64,000 nt of DNA, from NCBI RefSeq assembly GCF_027942865.1, contig NC_134520.1, positions 36,925,188 to 36,989,187 on the forward strand, given 5' to 3'. Shown here one piece after another: positions 24,406 to 35,194 of this stretch (within the stretch, counting starts at the first letter, position 1; each line of letters opens with the position of its first letter). Below the pieces are notes generated by a model. The model had not been told where the DNA came from. It was given only the letters and a program-made list of their open reading frames with translations, and ran no database searches. The position numbers and the translations under genes are program-made. The DNA is from Odontesthes bonariensis. Lineage: Eukaryota; Chordata; Actinopteri; Atheriniformes; Atherinopsidae.

Positions 24406-24891
24406 GTGAGTGGATGTGTCGCTGGCGCTGCGGTGCCCAGGCTCCGCCCTCGCAGTGACGCAACACCTTCGGCTCTGCTACACTTACTCAGGCCAACTGC
24501 TCATTCAGGTGGATTCGAGTTCCCGAAAAAATGGGAACTCCACCCACTTTGTCGGGAAGCAATCAACTTTGAGCAGCGCCAACCAAGGCGGGTTCAAGGT
24601 AGTGACGTGGTTGAACTGCCACTCAACCCATGGATTGTACACGGAAGCGCTTCATTCAATATCAACATGGAGCAGCGTCAAGCTTTTGACACTGCTGTAG
24701 ATGCTGTAATGAAAGTGTTCGACGGGAGATTCTCGTTAAAAATCGAGCAAAGAACAGCCCTTGAATCATTTCTTGACAGAAAAGACGTTTTCGCCTTGCT
24801 CCCTACTGGCTTTGGTAAGAGTTTAATCTACCAGTTAGCCCCGCTGGTAGCTAAATCATACGTCAGAGCAAAGAGTGGTGTGATTGGCTAA
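24406..24891 (+). pseudogene. RecQ-like helicase N-terminal fragment
   Basis: An open frame of 161 codons ends shortly after a helicase motif I (Walker A) in the context LLPTGFGKSLIYQLAPLV, preceded by FSLKIEQRTALESFL, which has the spacing of a RecQ Q-motif and motif I. RecQ helicases unwind DNA in repair. Motifs II to VI are missing: the frame ends with a stop at 24889-24891 and the downstream DNA is non-coding, so this is a truncated copy. I have an impression that similar fragments are dispersed in fish genomes, so this may be part of a mobile or multiply copied sequence. The N-terminal 50 codons may not be real protein. Confidence 0.6.
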
Positions 24892-25262
24892 AGCTTAGGC
24901 ACAGCCTTTTCTGGCCACAACCAGTAGCAACCCGAGGGAGGCGGGTTGACCAGGCCATTTCCAATCGTATTCGTTATGATCTTGGTCAGACCAGAATCTC
25001 GAAGAGATTTGAAAGTCTATGTTAATCAGGCTAGCGCTGCGGGGTTGCGTCTCTTAACTCCGCCGCACTGTTAGCTAGCTAACCTGCACGGCTCGTATGG
25101 GCAGGGCACATATGCAAGCACCATCAATGCTCTGATTGGCTGCATAGCGTGAGTAAACCTTATCATTGGCTGAACACCTGTCACTCATTGCATTACATTG
25201 AAAAATGGTACAGAAAAACATTACGCCTGGTATTAGATATTAATTAATACGTTTATGGTGCA
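24892..25262. other. Non-coding DNA, probably part of the same dispersed repeat
   Basis: No gene is seen. It is continuous with the RecQ-like fragment and shows no boundary signals. Confidence 0.4.
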
Positions 25263-25264
25263 TT

Positions 25265-25850
25265 TTATTTTATACACTGCATAGATTTTCTTGTGCGCTG
25301 AGAATGTGCGAGCAGCTTAGAGGGAACATTGCTCATCTGCCCACAGAACATCTGACTGTGGATATGGACTCTGGGACCGACCCAGAGAAAATTCTCTCTC
25401 ATCCAGGTGTTTACTTCCTCCAGACACTGACACAGTACGTCTGCTGGGCTGCAGTCGTCCGCTGACAGAGACACATAAAGTTGTGTATCGTCTGCATAAC
25501 TGTGATAATTGATGTTAAAGTTCTGCCATATCTGACCCAAAGGGAGCATATACAAGTTAAACAGAAGAGGTCCAAGAATTGACCCCTGGGGGACTCCACA
25601 AGTCATGGCCACTCGCTCAGATTCATAGCTGCCAATTGTAACAAAATAACTCCGGCCTTCTAAGTAGGACCTGAACCAGTTAAGGACCGCTCCAGAAAGT
25701 CCAACCCAGTTTTCCAGCCTGTGCAACAGGATTCTGTGATCTACAGTATCAAACGCAGCGCTGAGGTCCAACAGAACCAGGACTGAAACATTACCAGAAT
25801 CAGTATTCTGCACACAGTCCAAAGGCCCGGCTGAGGAAGAAGAGGGTACG
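25265..25850 (-). pseudogene. L2-type LINE reverse transcriptase fragment
   Basis: The minus-strand frame shows reverse transcriptase motifs in order: LLDLSAAFDTVDH (motif A, catalytic D), GVPQGSILGPLLF (motif B), and YADDTQLY (motif C, catalytic DD). The wording matches the L2/Maui clade of fish non-LTR elements. Endonuclease, N-terminal RT fingers and the C-terminus are missing; after about residue 145 the sequence departs from the family (FLWVGPRVH), suggesting an internal deletion. It is 5'-truncated and dead. Confidence 0.88.
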
Positions 25851-25899
25851 GGTGCTGGACTAGCCCACCTGGTTTCCTCCAGTGGGTAACCCCCAGAAG

Positions 25900-26170
25900 C
25901 ATCATCTTTTCTTCTGTTTTGGTGTCAAAGAGCACAGGACCATTTGTACTCTTTGGCATTCCCTACCAGTTGATTCTTGGCTCTCTCTCCTTCTCTCTAT
26001 CTCCCTACTCTCTATTTTCTTTTTTAATGTTGTATGTTTTTATTCCCTGTGGTTTTTTAATTCTTTTTGTTGTTTTGTTTTATTTGATTTTACTTCTGTT
26101 CAGCACTTTGGTCAACTGTGGTTGTTTTAAATGTGCTTTATAAATAAATTTGATTTGATTTGATTTGGTT
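25900..26170 (+). mobile_element. LINE 3' end (UTR and tail)
   Basis: This pyrimidine-rich stretch ends in CAGCACTTTGGTCAACTGTG, then GTGCTTTATAAATAAATTTG and TGATT repeats: the common 3' end of fish L2-type LINEs, on the plus strand. It is opposite in orientation to the adjoining RT fragment, so it is a separate insertion. Confidence 0.65.
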
Positions 26171-26172
26171 GA

Positions 26173-27180
26173 TATGCACTCTGAGAAAATAAAGTACAGA
26201 ATTGTACCTTTTGGGGCAGTACCCTCAGAAGGTATAGTTTTGTACCCTTGTGGTTTGTACCTAGAGACCAATCTTGCACCTCTGGTGGCAATTTTGTACC
26301 CTTATACTGAAGTAGCCTAACATAGCCTGTCTATTGTACCCCAACATTTAGAAAAAAAGGTACATATATGTACCATTTGGACCCTCAAAAAGGTACATAT
26401 AGGTACCTTTAGGTCCAATAATTAACCCTAGGGCAGGGGTGGCCAACCGGTCAGAGCCGCATTTTTTACTGTGTTACCACAAAGAGCCACATTATTTTTG
26501 AAAAATGACCGAATTCTCTCCGTTCCATCCGTCTGTTTTTGACTCGCTCTCGTCTTGGTCACGTGACGCATCAACGCTGATATTAAACCCACGAACCAAG
26601 CAAAAATTAGTCAAAAACAGGCGTGTTTGGAAAGCTTCTTCCCAGTGAGGCGACAGAAGAAGAGGCTGTGACCACCAAGAAAAAGAAAGCTGCATTTTGA
26701 GCGTTACCATAGCGACCAGAGAGCGTTAGGAGGCAGAGAGGATGTTATGTCAGGAGGACGCTGCTAATAAAGTTACATACAAGTACACAGAAAAAAAACA
26801 AAAAAAAAAAAAAAACATACAAGTACACAGTGGATTCAAGTTTATTATTATATTTACTAAATACCACAGAGTCTGTGTTGGTCGTATCATTTTATTTTGT
26901 AGTATTTATCCGCCACACCTGAAAGGCCGGTCTGTGAAAACATTGTCTGACATTAAACCGGTCCATGGAGAAAAAAAGGTTGGAGGCTGCTGCCGTATTG
27001 AACTCAAACGAAGCGAAAAAAAAAATATTTTGATATGAACGTAAGAGCCGCATGAAACCAGACAAAGAGCCGCATGCGGCTCGGGAGCCGCGGGTTGGCC
27101 ACCCCTGGCCTAGGGGGTACATTAGTATAGAGTGTACCTCAGGGGATAAAAAAGTACTCGTACTGTAGCCCTGTTTCTGA
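26173..27180. mobile_element. GTACC-rich non-autonomous DNA element, interrupted
   Basis: Multiple GGTACA/TGTACC words and ends resembling CTGAGAAAATAAAGTAC (left) and, inverted, TCAGAAACAGGGCTACAGTAC-like (right) indicate an old non-autonomous DNA transposon. A second element (26434-27107) is inserted in it; the outer sequence resumes at 27116. Exact ends are uncertain. Confidence 0.5.
26434..27107. mobile_element. hAT-like non-autonomous element (674 bp)
   Basis: Perfect inverted ends CAGGGGTGGCCAACC and GGTTGGCCACCCCTG, flanked by CCCTAGGG (26426-26433) and GCCTAGGG (27108-27115), an 8-bp duplication with one mismatch. AGAGCCGCAT words recur near both ends. There is no transposase; the interior includes a pure A run of 17 near 26800. 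Confidence 0.88.
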
Positions 27181-28728
27181 TTGATATGTGATATTCACTA
27201 AATGCAGCATTTTCTCATTCCATCTGGGATTTTTTCATGAATCACATGTACCGTGGGCCAGGTGTGACATCATTGGCTTTAGCAGGACGTAGCCACTGCT
27301 AATGCTGCTGCTACTCTGATGCAGGCTGTACGAACACTGCTGCTTTGCCTTTCAGCTTTTGCTTTCATTTATTTGGGTGCTTTGTCTCTGAACTTTGCTT
27401 TTAATCTTACCTTTCTATTTGCACTGCAGTCTGACTTTGGCTCCACTCTTTCAGCTAAACGCCAAACTGTCTCTTTCACAGGTTGGCATCAAACAGCTCG
27501 AATGAAACTGTGCTTATCAGAGGCTGTGAAGTTCAGGAAGTAGTTAGTTTAACAACAAATCTGTAGATATAGACTGTTATCACAGACAAAGAAGGGAAAT
27601 GTTGAAGAAAACCTAGAAAATAATCCATTTATGTGGATGGAGACCTGTTTGAGTCACAGCTTTCTTTACACTCTAATAACTTTGCATCTGGGGTTTCATC
27701 TGCAGTAAGAAATAAGGCGGTTTGGTGCAACATCCGATACAGTGAATTTCACTTTCACTTATTACGCAAGACCCGTTTTTTTCCACGTGATTCTGAGGAA
27801 ATACAGTTCCTGTCAAACTCCACCCTGAGTGTGTTCCTATAAAAGAAGCTTCTGTTACAGCTGTGACCCTGTGCTCTGTGAGGTGATGCTGTAATCAAGT
27901 GATCTCTCTGAATCAACTTGCTTTCCTTTCTTTGTTCCATGTCTTCATGAATAAAAGAGCTGCTGCACTGCATCTGAGTTCTAATTGCTGACCAAAAACC
28001 AAAATTGCGTATGATAAGGTTCAGGCAAACTGTACAGGGGACAGTGTATGTTTGGCATAAAACAACCACAATAATTAGGATTATAATCACAATAATTATA
28101 ATTAGAGGCTGTCATATTGTATCATATTGTATTGTGACCAAGGTCCCTGTCACTTGGACCCATATTGTGCCTGCTGCTGTATTGGGAGCACACATAAGAC
28201 AGTGGCTGGCATGAAGCTGTTCTAACAAGTCAGCCATCTTGGCTCTGCCCTTATAAGGAGTGGCAGCTGGTTGCTCAGGTGGAGCTACTGCTACTCCTTT
28301 AGTTGCTATGGAGACAGCTGCCCTCACTTTGTGGCCAACTGACAGTTGACCTCGGTGTTCAGTACTGATTTGTATGCCTCGAACAAACGGTCGCTGTTGT
28401 AAAACTAGAGGTCATATCTGAAAAATTCTTGAACCGTGAGCGCCAGCAGGGACGGCAGAAGCCACTGGTGTAATTTTTATTCTGCTCCTATTTACGGTAT
28501 TTTTTTTATGGCAGTTTTAAAAACAGCCTTCACATTGATTTGATGAGGAGATGAGGCGGCCTGTTTATAATGGCCGTGGATGGGAGCAGGAGTGCTCGCT
28601 CTCTGAGCTCAGAGGGGATTTGAGAGAAAACCATGAGGCCGAGCACAATGACGACGACTTTGGGTGAAAGAGGACAAAAATACCTACGTTTTACAGTAAC
28701 ATTTGTCTAGGTGCAGCAGACATTTTGG
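27036..28728 (+). repeat. TenA-locus duplication unit that has lost its gene
   Basis: 27036-27853 is a near-identical copy of 28735-29545 (the promoter side of TenA gene 1), and 27854-28725 is a near-identical copy of 31789-32658 (its 3' flank). They are fused at AGCTTCTGTTACAG, exactly where gene 1 has AGCTTCT (29537) and TCTGTTACAG (31785), so about 2.2 kb holding the whole transcription unit was deleted at a 3-bp TCT microhomology. The TATAAAAG box (27838-27845) and the AATAAA polyadenylation signal (27950-27955) survive. Confidence 0.88.
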
Positions 28729-29527
28729 ATGTAAGAGCCGCATGAAACCAGACAAAGAGCCGCATGCGGCTCGGAAGCCGCGGGTTGGCCACCCCTGGCC
28801 TAGGGGGTACATTAGTATAGAGTGTACCTCAGGGGATAAAAAAGTACTCGTCCTGTAGCCCTGTTTCTGATTGATATGTGATATTCACTAAATGCAGCAT
28901 TTTCTCATTCCATCTGGGATTTTTTCATGAATCACATGTACCGTGGGCCAGGTGTGACATCATTGGCTTTAGCAGGACGTAGCCACTGCTAATGCTGCTG
29001 CTACTCTGATGCAGGCTGTACGAACACTGCTGCTTTGCCTTTCAGCTTTTGCTTTCATTTCTTTGTGTGCTTTGTCTCTGAACTTTGCTTTTAATCTTAC
29101 CTTTCTATTTGCACTGCAGTCTGACTTTGGCTCCACTCTTTAAGCTAAACGCCAAACTGTCTCTTTCACAGGTTGGCATCAAACAGCTCGAATGAAACTG
29201 TGCTTATCAGAGGCTGTGAAGTTCAGGAAGTAGTTAGTTTAACAACAAATCTGTAGATATAGACTGTTATCACAGACAAAGAAGGGAAATGTTGAAGAAA
29301 ACCTAGAAAATAATCCATTTATGTGGATGGAGACCTGTTTGAGTCACAGCTTTCTTTACACTCTAATAACTTTGCATCTGGGGTTTCATCTGCAGTAAGA
29401 AATAAGGCGGTTTGGTGCAACATCCGATAAAGTGAATTTCACTGTCACTTATTACGCAAGACCCGTTTTTTTCCACGTGATTCTGAGGAAATACAGTTCC
29501 TGTCAAACTCCACCCTGAGTGTGTTCC
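28729..29527 (+). repeat. 5' flank of TenA gene 1 (second copy of the duplicated block)
   Basis: The block begins inside the right end of the hAT-like element (GAGCCGCATG; compare 27045), so the tandem duplication happened after that element had inserted. It carries no gene of its own. Part of it (29295-29541) is found again at 40888-41130 upstream of TenA gene 2. Confidence 0.85.
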
Positions 29528-29535
29528 TATAAAAG
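29528..29535 (+). promoter_or_regulatory. TATA box of TenA gene 1
   Basis: TATAAAAG lies 63-70 bases before the start codon, which would place transcription start near 29560. The same box stands at 27838 (gene-less unit) and 41117 (gene 2). Confidence 0.65.
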
Positions 29536-29597
29536 AAGCTTCTCACCTAAGTGACTGTATGACACAACTGTATCATCTGAGGCTCCAAACTCTCAAG

Positions 29598-31735
29598 ATG
29601 GAGTCAGGTAACACCTTTAAGTCAATTTAGTAAAGTAGTACTTATGAAAACTTAAAATTTAAACTTAATATAAACATGAACGTCCTCAGGTGGCTGTTTG
29701 GACCAAATGTTGATGCATTTAACTTTCTTGGTCTATTGATTAGAATTCACACATCATTTATTAACTCTTATCATCATTTAAAGCTGTTTAAAATCATAAC
29801 ATTTCTGCCATTTGTCTCAGAAGGTTTGTTTTAAATGATATATGTGTTACATTGGCAGGGAAAATGTTCCGGTTTGAAAGCTGCTGGGTGGCTGTGTGCC
29901 TTCTCTCCATGTGCTCGGGCTTCGTCCCAGAGTCTTATGACCTTCGTGGTAAGTTTCTTGTAAGTTTTCTTGTTTGCTGCTTCTCGTTCAGAGACAGCTG
30001 AAACCAGCTCAGGAATACACTGCTGCAAAAAGCTTCTTCTGGAACAGAGGCTGACTCTGTGTGCAGATGTTACAGATGCTGCACAGCCTCTTTGTTTCAG
30101 TGCGATACAGAAGAAAAGAATTAACAAACTTCTGTGATTTTCACCCCACAAACCTGCAACTCTTTCTTCCTCCAGTGGATAAGAGCTGCAACCTCGAGAC
30201 GTTTGACGGGTGCAAGGGGATTCCAAATGACCATTTGTACTCATCGCCAGGGAAACGGGGATTTGAGGATGGTAAACCTGGGTTCTTTCATGTGTCATTT
30301 TAGCAGTTTGACTAAAATACGAAACTTTCTCTCACCCATGAGATGCAGCTGTTGATCTTGAAAGAGTCGTATGGTCTGGGTTAGGGTGCACTGAAAAAAA
30401 CAACTCATAAGATTTACTTAAAAAACCCTTTGTAAGTATTTGCACTCAGATGATTTAAGTAATATTTAATGCTGCAATATCAGGTAAATTTTACTCACCA
30501 TAAAACATAACAGTTTAGAAGATATTAAGTAACATTTACTTAATTACATCTAAGTTTTAAGTTATTTTCATTTAAACAAATGAAGTAAAGTCTACTTGTC
30601 TTTCATAGGCAGGAACATCATTTTACTCAACATTTTAAGTAAATTTTATATATTTGTGGTATTTGCTGTTTTGAAGTAACTTAGTAGATTTTAACGACAC
30701 ACTTTCAGAGTAAAGTTTATGTAGTATTTCTAGGTTTATGTACATACAACTATTAAACATTTAAATTGTATGAGGAAACCTAAGTAAAACTTACTCTTCC
30801 CCCATAATTCATGTATTACGTTAATAAAATGTTTAATTTTACTTAAGAAGCTCGAGTTCTTACTGAATCTTAAAAATACAAGGTAGAGATTATGACAGTT
30901 ACTCTAATAGAGTTTTCTTCACCAAAAAGTCCCTTTTTTCTGTGTAGCTAACGTATTCTGGTGGGGCGTGTCGCCATCTTTCTACCCAGCAGACATCGAT
31001 ATCTACGAGCGCCTGTGGATCACAAATCTGGACATTGCAGAGAAGACGCTGAATTTGCCGTTTCTGCAGCACATGAAGCTGGGCGACCTGCAGTCTGACG
31101 ACTACGTCAACTTCATGATCCAGGACATCAACTATCTGCTGAAAGTGACCGATATGTTGGAGGAGATGACAAAGAAGCCGATCGATGATAAAGAGCTCAA
31201 ACAGTTCTTTCAGGATAGATTTAAGAGCTACAGGGAGTTCTCTAATCTGATGCTGGACCAGTTCAACCTGAGAGTAAGAAACATCACACTGAATTCTGCA
31301 CAGAAAACGACGGCTGTTTGATTAAAAACTTCAAAATAAATCAAGTTTCCTTAAATCTGTTTTATGGGATGTATTAACACGAGCCACCTCTCATCTCCGC
31401 AGGGGGTGTCAGAGATCAAACCGATCCCCGCCATGCAGAAGTACCTCTCTGACTATAAAACCATTCTGGACACAGAAGAGCCCATTTACTTCGCTGTGAG
31501 TCTGCTGCCTTGCTCGAGGCTCTGGCTGTGGCTCGCCAATCAGCTCCCCATCGGTTACGGCAATGCGTACTTCATCTGGAAGAAGAACAACATGCACGGG
31601 AACCCTGCGAAGCACTACCAAAAGCTGCTCGACGATCGTCTGAAGACCGACGCTCAGAAAAAGAAGGCCAACGAAATCTTCCGCCAGCAAATGCAGAACG
31701 AGCACGACTTCTTTGCTGCTGCACCGAAAGAATAG
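29598..31735 (+). CDS. Secreted TenA/THI-4 family protein (thiaminase-2 fold), copy 1
   Basis: Five coding exons: 29598-29607, 29859-29948, 30176-30271, 30948-31273, 31403-31735. All junctions are GT-AG and phases agree; they sum to 855 bases, 284 codons plus stop. Residues 6-24 are a hydrophobic signal peptide, so the protein is probably secreted; the ATG at 29864 could be the start if exon 1 is untranslated. The TenA core runs from about residue 85 to the end. Positions matching the known TenA active site: D125 in the IQDINYL motif, Y188, catalytic cysteine C211 in SLLPC, and E274 near the C-terminus. Two aromatic positions of the bacterial enzyme are changed (tyrosine to W215, and to N near residue 239). 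TenA enzymes cleave or salvage thiamin; a TenA-like gene has been reported to encode thiaminase activity in zebrafish. The substrate here is an inference. Confidence 0.88.
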
Positions 31736-31788
31736 AAATGAAATAACTTCTTGAAAATGCTCCATCTCTGTCCATCTGTACATGATCT

Positions 31789-33061
31789 GTTACAGCTGTG
31801 ACCCTGTGCTTTGTGAGGTGATGCTGTAATCAAGTGACCTCTTTGAATCAACTTGCTTTCCTTTCTTTGTTCCATGTCTTCATGAATAAAAGAGCTGCTG
31901 CACTGCATCTGAGTTCTAATTACTGACCAAAAACCAAAATTGCATATGATAAGGTTCAGGCAAACTGTACAGGGGACAGTGTCAGTTTGGCATAAAACAA
32001 CCACAATAATTAGGATTATAATCACAATAATTATAATTAGAGGCTGTCATATTGTATCATATTGTATTGTGACCAAGGTCCCTGTCACTTGGACCCATAT
32101 TGTGCCTGCTCCTGTATTGGGAGCACACATAACACAGTGGCTGGCATGAAGCTGTTCTAACAAGTCAGCCATCTTGGCTCTGCCCTTATAAGGAGTGGCA
32201 GCTGGTTGCTCAGGTGGAGCTACTGCTACTCCTTTAGTTGCTATGGAGACAGCTGCCCTCACTTTGTGGCCAACTGACAGTTGACCTCGGTGTTCAGTAC
32301 TGATTTGTATACCTCGAACAAACGGTCGCTGTTGGAAAACTAGAAGTCATATCTGAAAAATTCTTGAACCGTGAGCGCCAGCAGGGACGGCAGAAGCCAC
32401 TGGTGAAATTTTTATTCTGCTCCTATTTGCGGTATTTTTTTTATGGCAGTTTTAAAAACAGCCTTCACAATGATTTGATGAGGAGATGAGGCGGCCTGTT
32501 TATAATGGCCGTGGATGGGAGCAGGAGTGCTCGCTCTCTGAGCTCAGAGGGGATTTGAGAGAAAACCGTGAGGCCGAGCACAATCACGACGACTTTGGGT
32601 GAAAGAGGACAAAAATACCTACGTTTTGCAGTAACATTTGTCTAGGTGCAGCAGACATTTTGGACGTGAGAGGCATTTGTTTGAGAGATTTTGGTATTAA
32701 TTTTGAGCCGGTCAAAATAGAGTGCGAGACCCCAGGACAGCAGAGCGAGAGGAGTCCTGATTTTTCCTAAAACGTAAACTGCCGTTGTGTCAAAGCTATA
32801 AAACATATCAACACACCCTTTAGTTCAGTTAAAGTTGAGTCTTTCCTGCCCCGTTTAAACTTTGAATGATGTCTCTGTGATGCCGTATGGCTGAGTTATG
32901 AGGCCTCCAAATAGGGCTGGTTTTGTCCCATTAATTATGAATTTTAATGCATTTACATTGGGCCAAAATTCCCTTCGACAATGGCACCCATAATAATAGT
33001 CATGGAAACAAGTAAGTGAACCCTAAGGACAAAACATAACAGCATCAACACATATTACTCT
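31789..33061 (+). repeat. 3' flank of the TenA unit (copy behind gene 1)
   Basis: Near-identical to 44272-45545 behind gene 2, and over its first 870 bases to 27854-28725. It includes GTATTGTGACCAAGGTCCCT and the site ACACAGTGGCTGG, which is an empty target for the Harbinger-like insertion at 35195. No gene is seen. Confidence 0.88.
31885..31890 (+). terminator. Polyadenylation signal of TenA gene 1
   Basis: AATAAA stands 150 bases after the stop codon. It is conserved in the gene-less unit (27950) and behind gene 2 (44368). Confidence 0.65.
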
Positions 33062-33208
33062 GTCTGAGTGAGAAACTAAGTGAACCCCTGATCCAGCAGC
33101 TGGTAGCAGCAGTGAGTGAGAAACTAAGTGAACCCCTGATCCAGCAGCTGGTAGCAGCAGTGAGAAACTAAGTGAACCCCTGATCCAGCTGCTGGTAGCA
33201 GCAGTGAG
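33062..33208. repeat. 44/48-bp minisatellite, 3 units (short allele)
   Basis: Three copies of the unit with AACTAAGTGAACCCCTGATC and CAGCTGGTAGCAGCAGTGAG. The same array downstream of gene 2 has more than 70 units (45548-48988). It ends abruptly at GTGAGTG, where a further partial TenA unit begins. Confidence 0.92.
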
Positions 33209-33510
33209 TGTACATGATCTGTTACAGCTGTGACCCTGTGCTTTGTGAGGTGATGCTGTAATGAAGTGATTGTTGGGGTCTGGGAGTGGCGTTTCCCCTT
33301 GAGTCCAGCAGGTGGCGTTGGGAGCGTGAGAGAGTGAGCCAGACATCTACCTGACACACCTGGGTTCTATTATTCCTCATTATTGGAAGCTTTTAAGGAG
33401 CATGCTGCCAGTCCTTCGACGCCTGAGTGTCAACCATATGTGGTAACCCTTGCCTAAAGCCTTTGAATATTGTTAACCCTTGAGAATAACTTTACTGTTG
33501 TGCTTTTTGG

Positions 33511-34758
33511 TAGGGATGGCCGGTGAAGCCTCATGAAGCTTCCAAAGGGTTCATCTGATTGTGCCAGAAAATGAACCAAAGTTTTGGGGCTTTGAAACCA
33601 CACAGAACAGCGACATCTGGTGGTGCACTGCAAGTATCATCTGCTTCAACCAGCCTCGTTGTCCTTGTTATACTTTAATATGTACAAAATAAAAAGCGTC
33701 AAAGAAAAAAAATGTGTGATTTATATGAGAAGTGCTTGTGTTACATTGTGAATAATAAGTATAAAGTGAGAGGGGGGTGTGCTTATGATGACATTAAATG
33801 AAATACAGCTCATTAGGTAAACATGCATTGATACTATAAATGCTATAGAACTACTAGCCACCGTACCTTGAAACCTTTATCTTCCACAATGGAAAATGGT
33901 TGCGCATCCATTACAATCATATCCACCAACACAGAATCAAGCTTTTTCTTCCTTGACACTACAAAAATAAAATTCTGCATATCAAGAAAATAACGCAGGG
34001 CAAACTTGTAAAATGCTGGATTCGAACGCGTAACCTTTGGATGCAAAAGCCACTGAGCTAATCACTGAGCTATCACTTAAGTGACTGTTTGCACCCACCG
34101 TCAACATCATCTCTAGTTAAAGACATCATCAATAGCTAAGAATAATAGTACACTTTAGTTGTTTTAAATAACTCAGAGACACTTTGCGTAATAAACACAC
34201 CTTTCTGTCAGAACACAGACAGAGAGGCGTTTGGTACACGGGACACAGCTGTGTAATAATGGCCGTGAGCACTTTGTTTGTGATATGCTCTAAATAAACA
34301 AGTCCAAAATTAATGTATTGTCCTACATAACTTAGATTCTTAAATGTGCTGCCCCCTTATTTTAAGAAGAGAAGTATATTAGCATGCATACCCATAATAA
34401 TAAAAAAAGCTTATATTTACAGTTGAAAAACAAAAACAAGCAAACTTACATCACACAATAGTATATTGTACAATAGTATCACCTTATTAGGAGAAACCAA
34501 GGTGAAGTGATCCCAAGCCACAGAACGTTTCTTGCCAGAAGCCATGGAAAAGAGCAATGAATTCAATTCAATCCTGACAGGGTTCGATGAGAGACCTCTG
34601 AACCGTGGTTCCACCAAACAATGCATTCGGCGCTTCGGACGTCATCAATCACATGATCAGCGCCATCTGATACACGCCCCGCAACATTGTGCCGAAGCAC
34701 TCTGCTTCACAAAGATGAAACAAGCGCCGAAGCGTCCGTGTCAAACGGGCCATCCCTA
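33511..34758. mobile_element. hAT-like non-autonomous element nested in the LTR (1248 bp)
   Basis: The ends are inverted TAGGGATGGCC, flanked by CTTTTTGG (33503-33510) and CTTTTTGA (34759-34766), an 8-bp duplication with one mismatch. No transposase is visible inside; short minus-strand frames (33843-34046, 34417-34626) are unrecognised. Confidence 0.8.
34010..34082 (-). ncRNA. tRNA-like sequence (SINE head or tRNA pseudogene)
   Basis: On the minus strand it has an A-box-like TAGCTCAGTGG, a possible anticodon arm CTTTTGCATCCAAAG, and a B-box-like CGTTCGAATCC at tRNA spacing. The TAGCTCAGTG word is duplicated. No clean acceptor stem is visible, so it is not called a functional tRNA. Confidence 0.4.
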
Positions 34759-35194
34759 CTTTTTGATTCCTAAAGTATTTCCATCTTCAGAACGTGCCCA
34801 GCGTGGTCTCCTAAAGCATCCAAGTTCGTGTAGTGGAACCAGATCCGTTTCCTGAGGAGATTCCTCCCTATCTGTTTAAATAAAATTCTTTACTGCTACC
34901 GAACTCCTGAGAAGCTCTCTGTATGTGGGTTGGACAAAACCATGACAGTGATCTCTCTGAATCAACTTGTTCCTTTCTTTGTTCCATGTCTTCATGAATA
35001 AAAGAGCTGCTACACTGCATCTGAGTTCTAATTACTGACCAAAAACCAAAATTTCATATGACAGACGCTATCATGTTATAGTCATATTGTGTATGATTAT
35101 ATATTTTATATGTCATATTGTGGTGTGACCATGGTCCCTGTCACTTGGACCCATATTGTGCCCGCTCCTGTAATGGGAGCACACATAACACAGT

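Larger units (their letters stand above)
33271..34947 (+). mobile_element. Solo LTR of a retrotransposon
   Basis: It begins TGTTGGGGTC, ends CCATGACA, and is flanked by the 5-bp duplication GTGAT (33266-33270 and 34948-34952). Removing it with one GTGAT restores the TenA 3' flank. Without the element nested inside it, the LTR is about 421 bp and has AATAAA (34879) near its end. No internal coding region remains. Confidence 0.88.

Noticed and set aside
31409..31783. Minus-strand 124-codon frame over TenA exon 5 (also 43892-44266)
   Set aside because: Antisense shadow of a well-supported exon.
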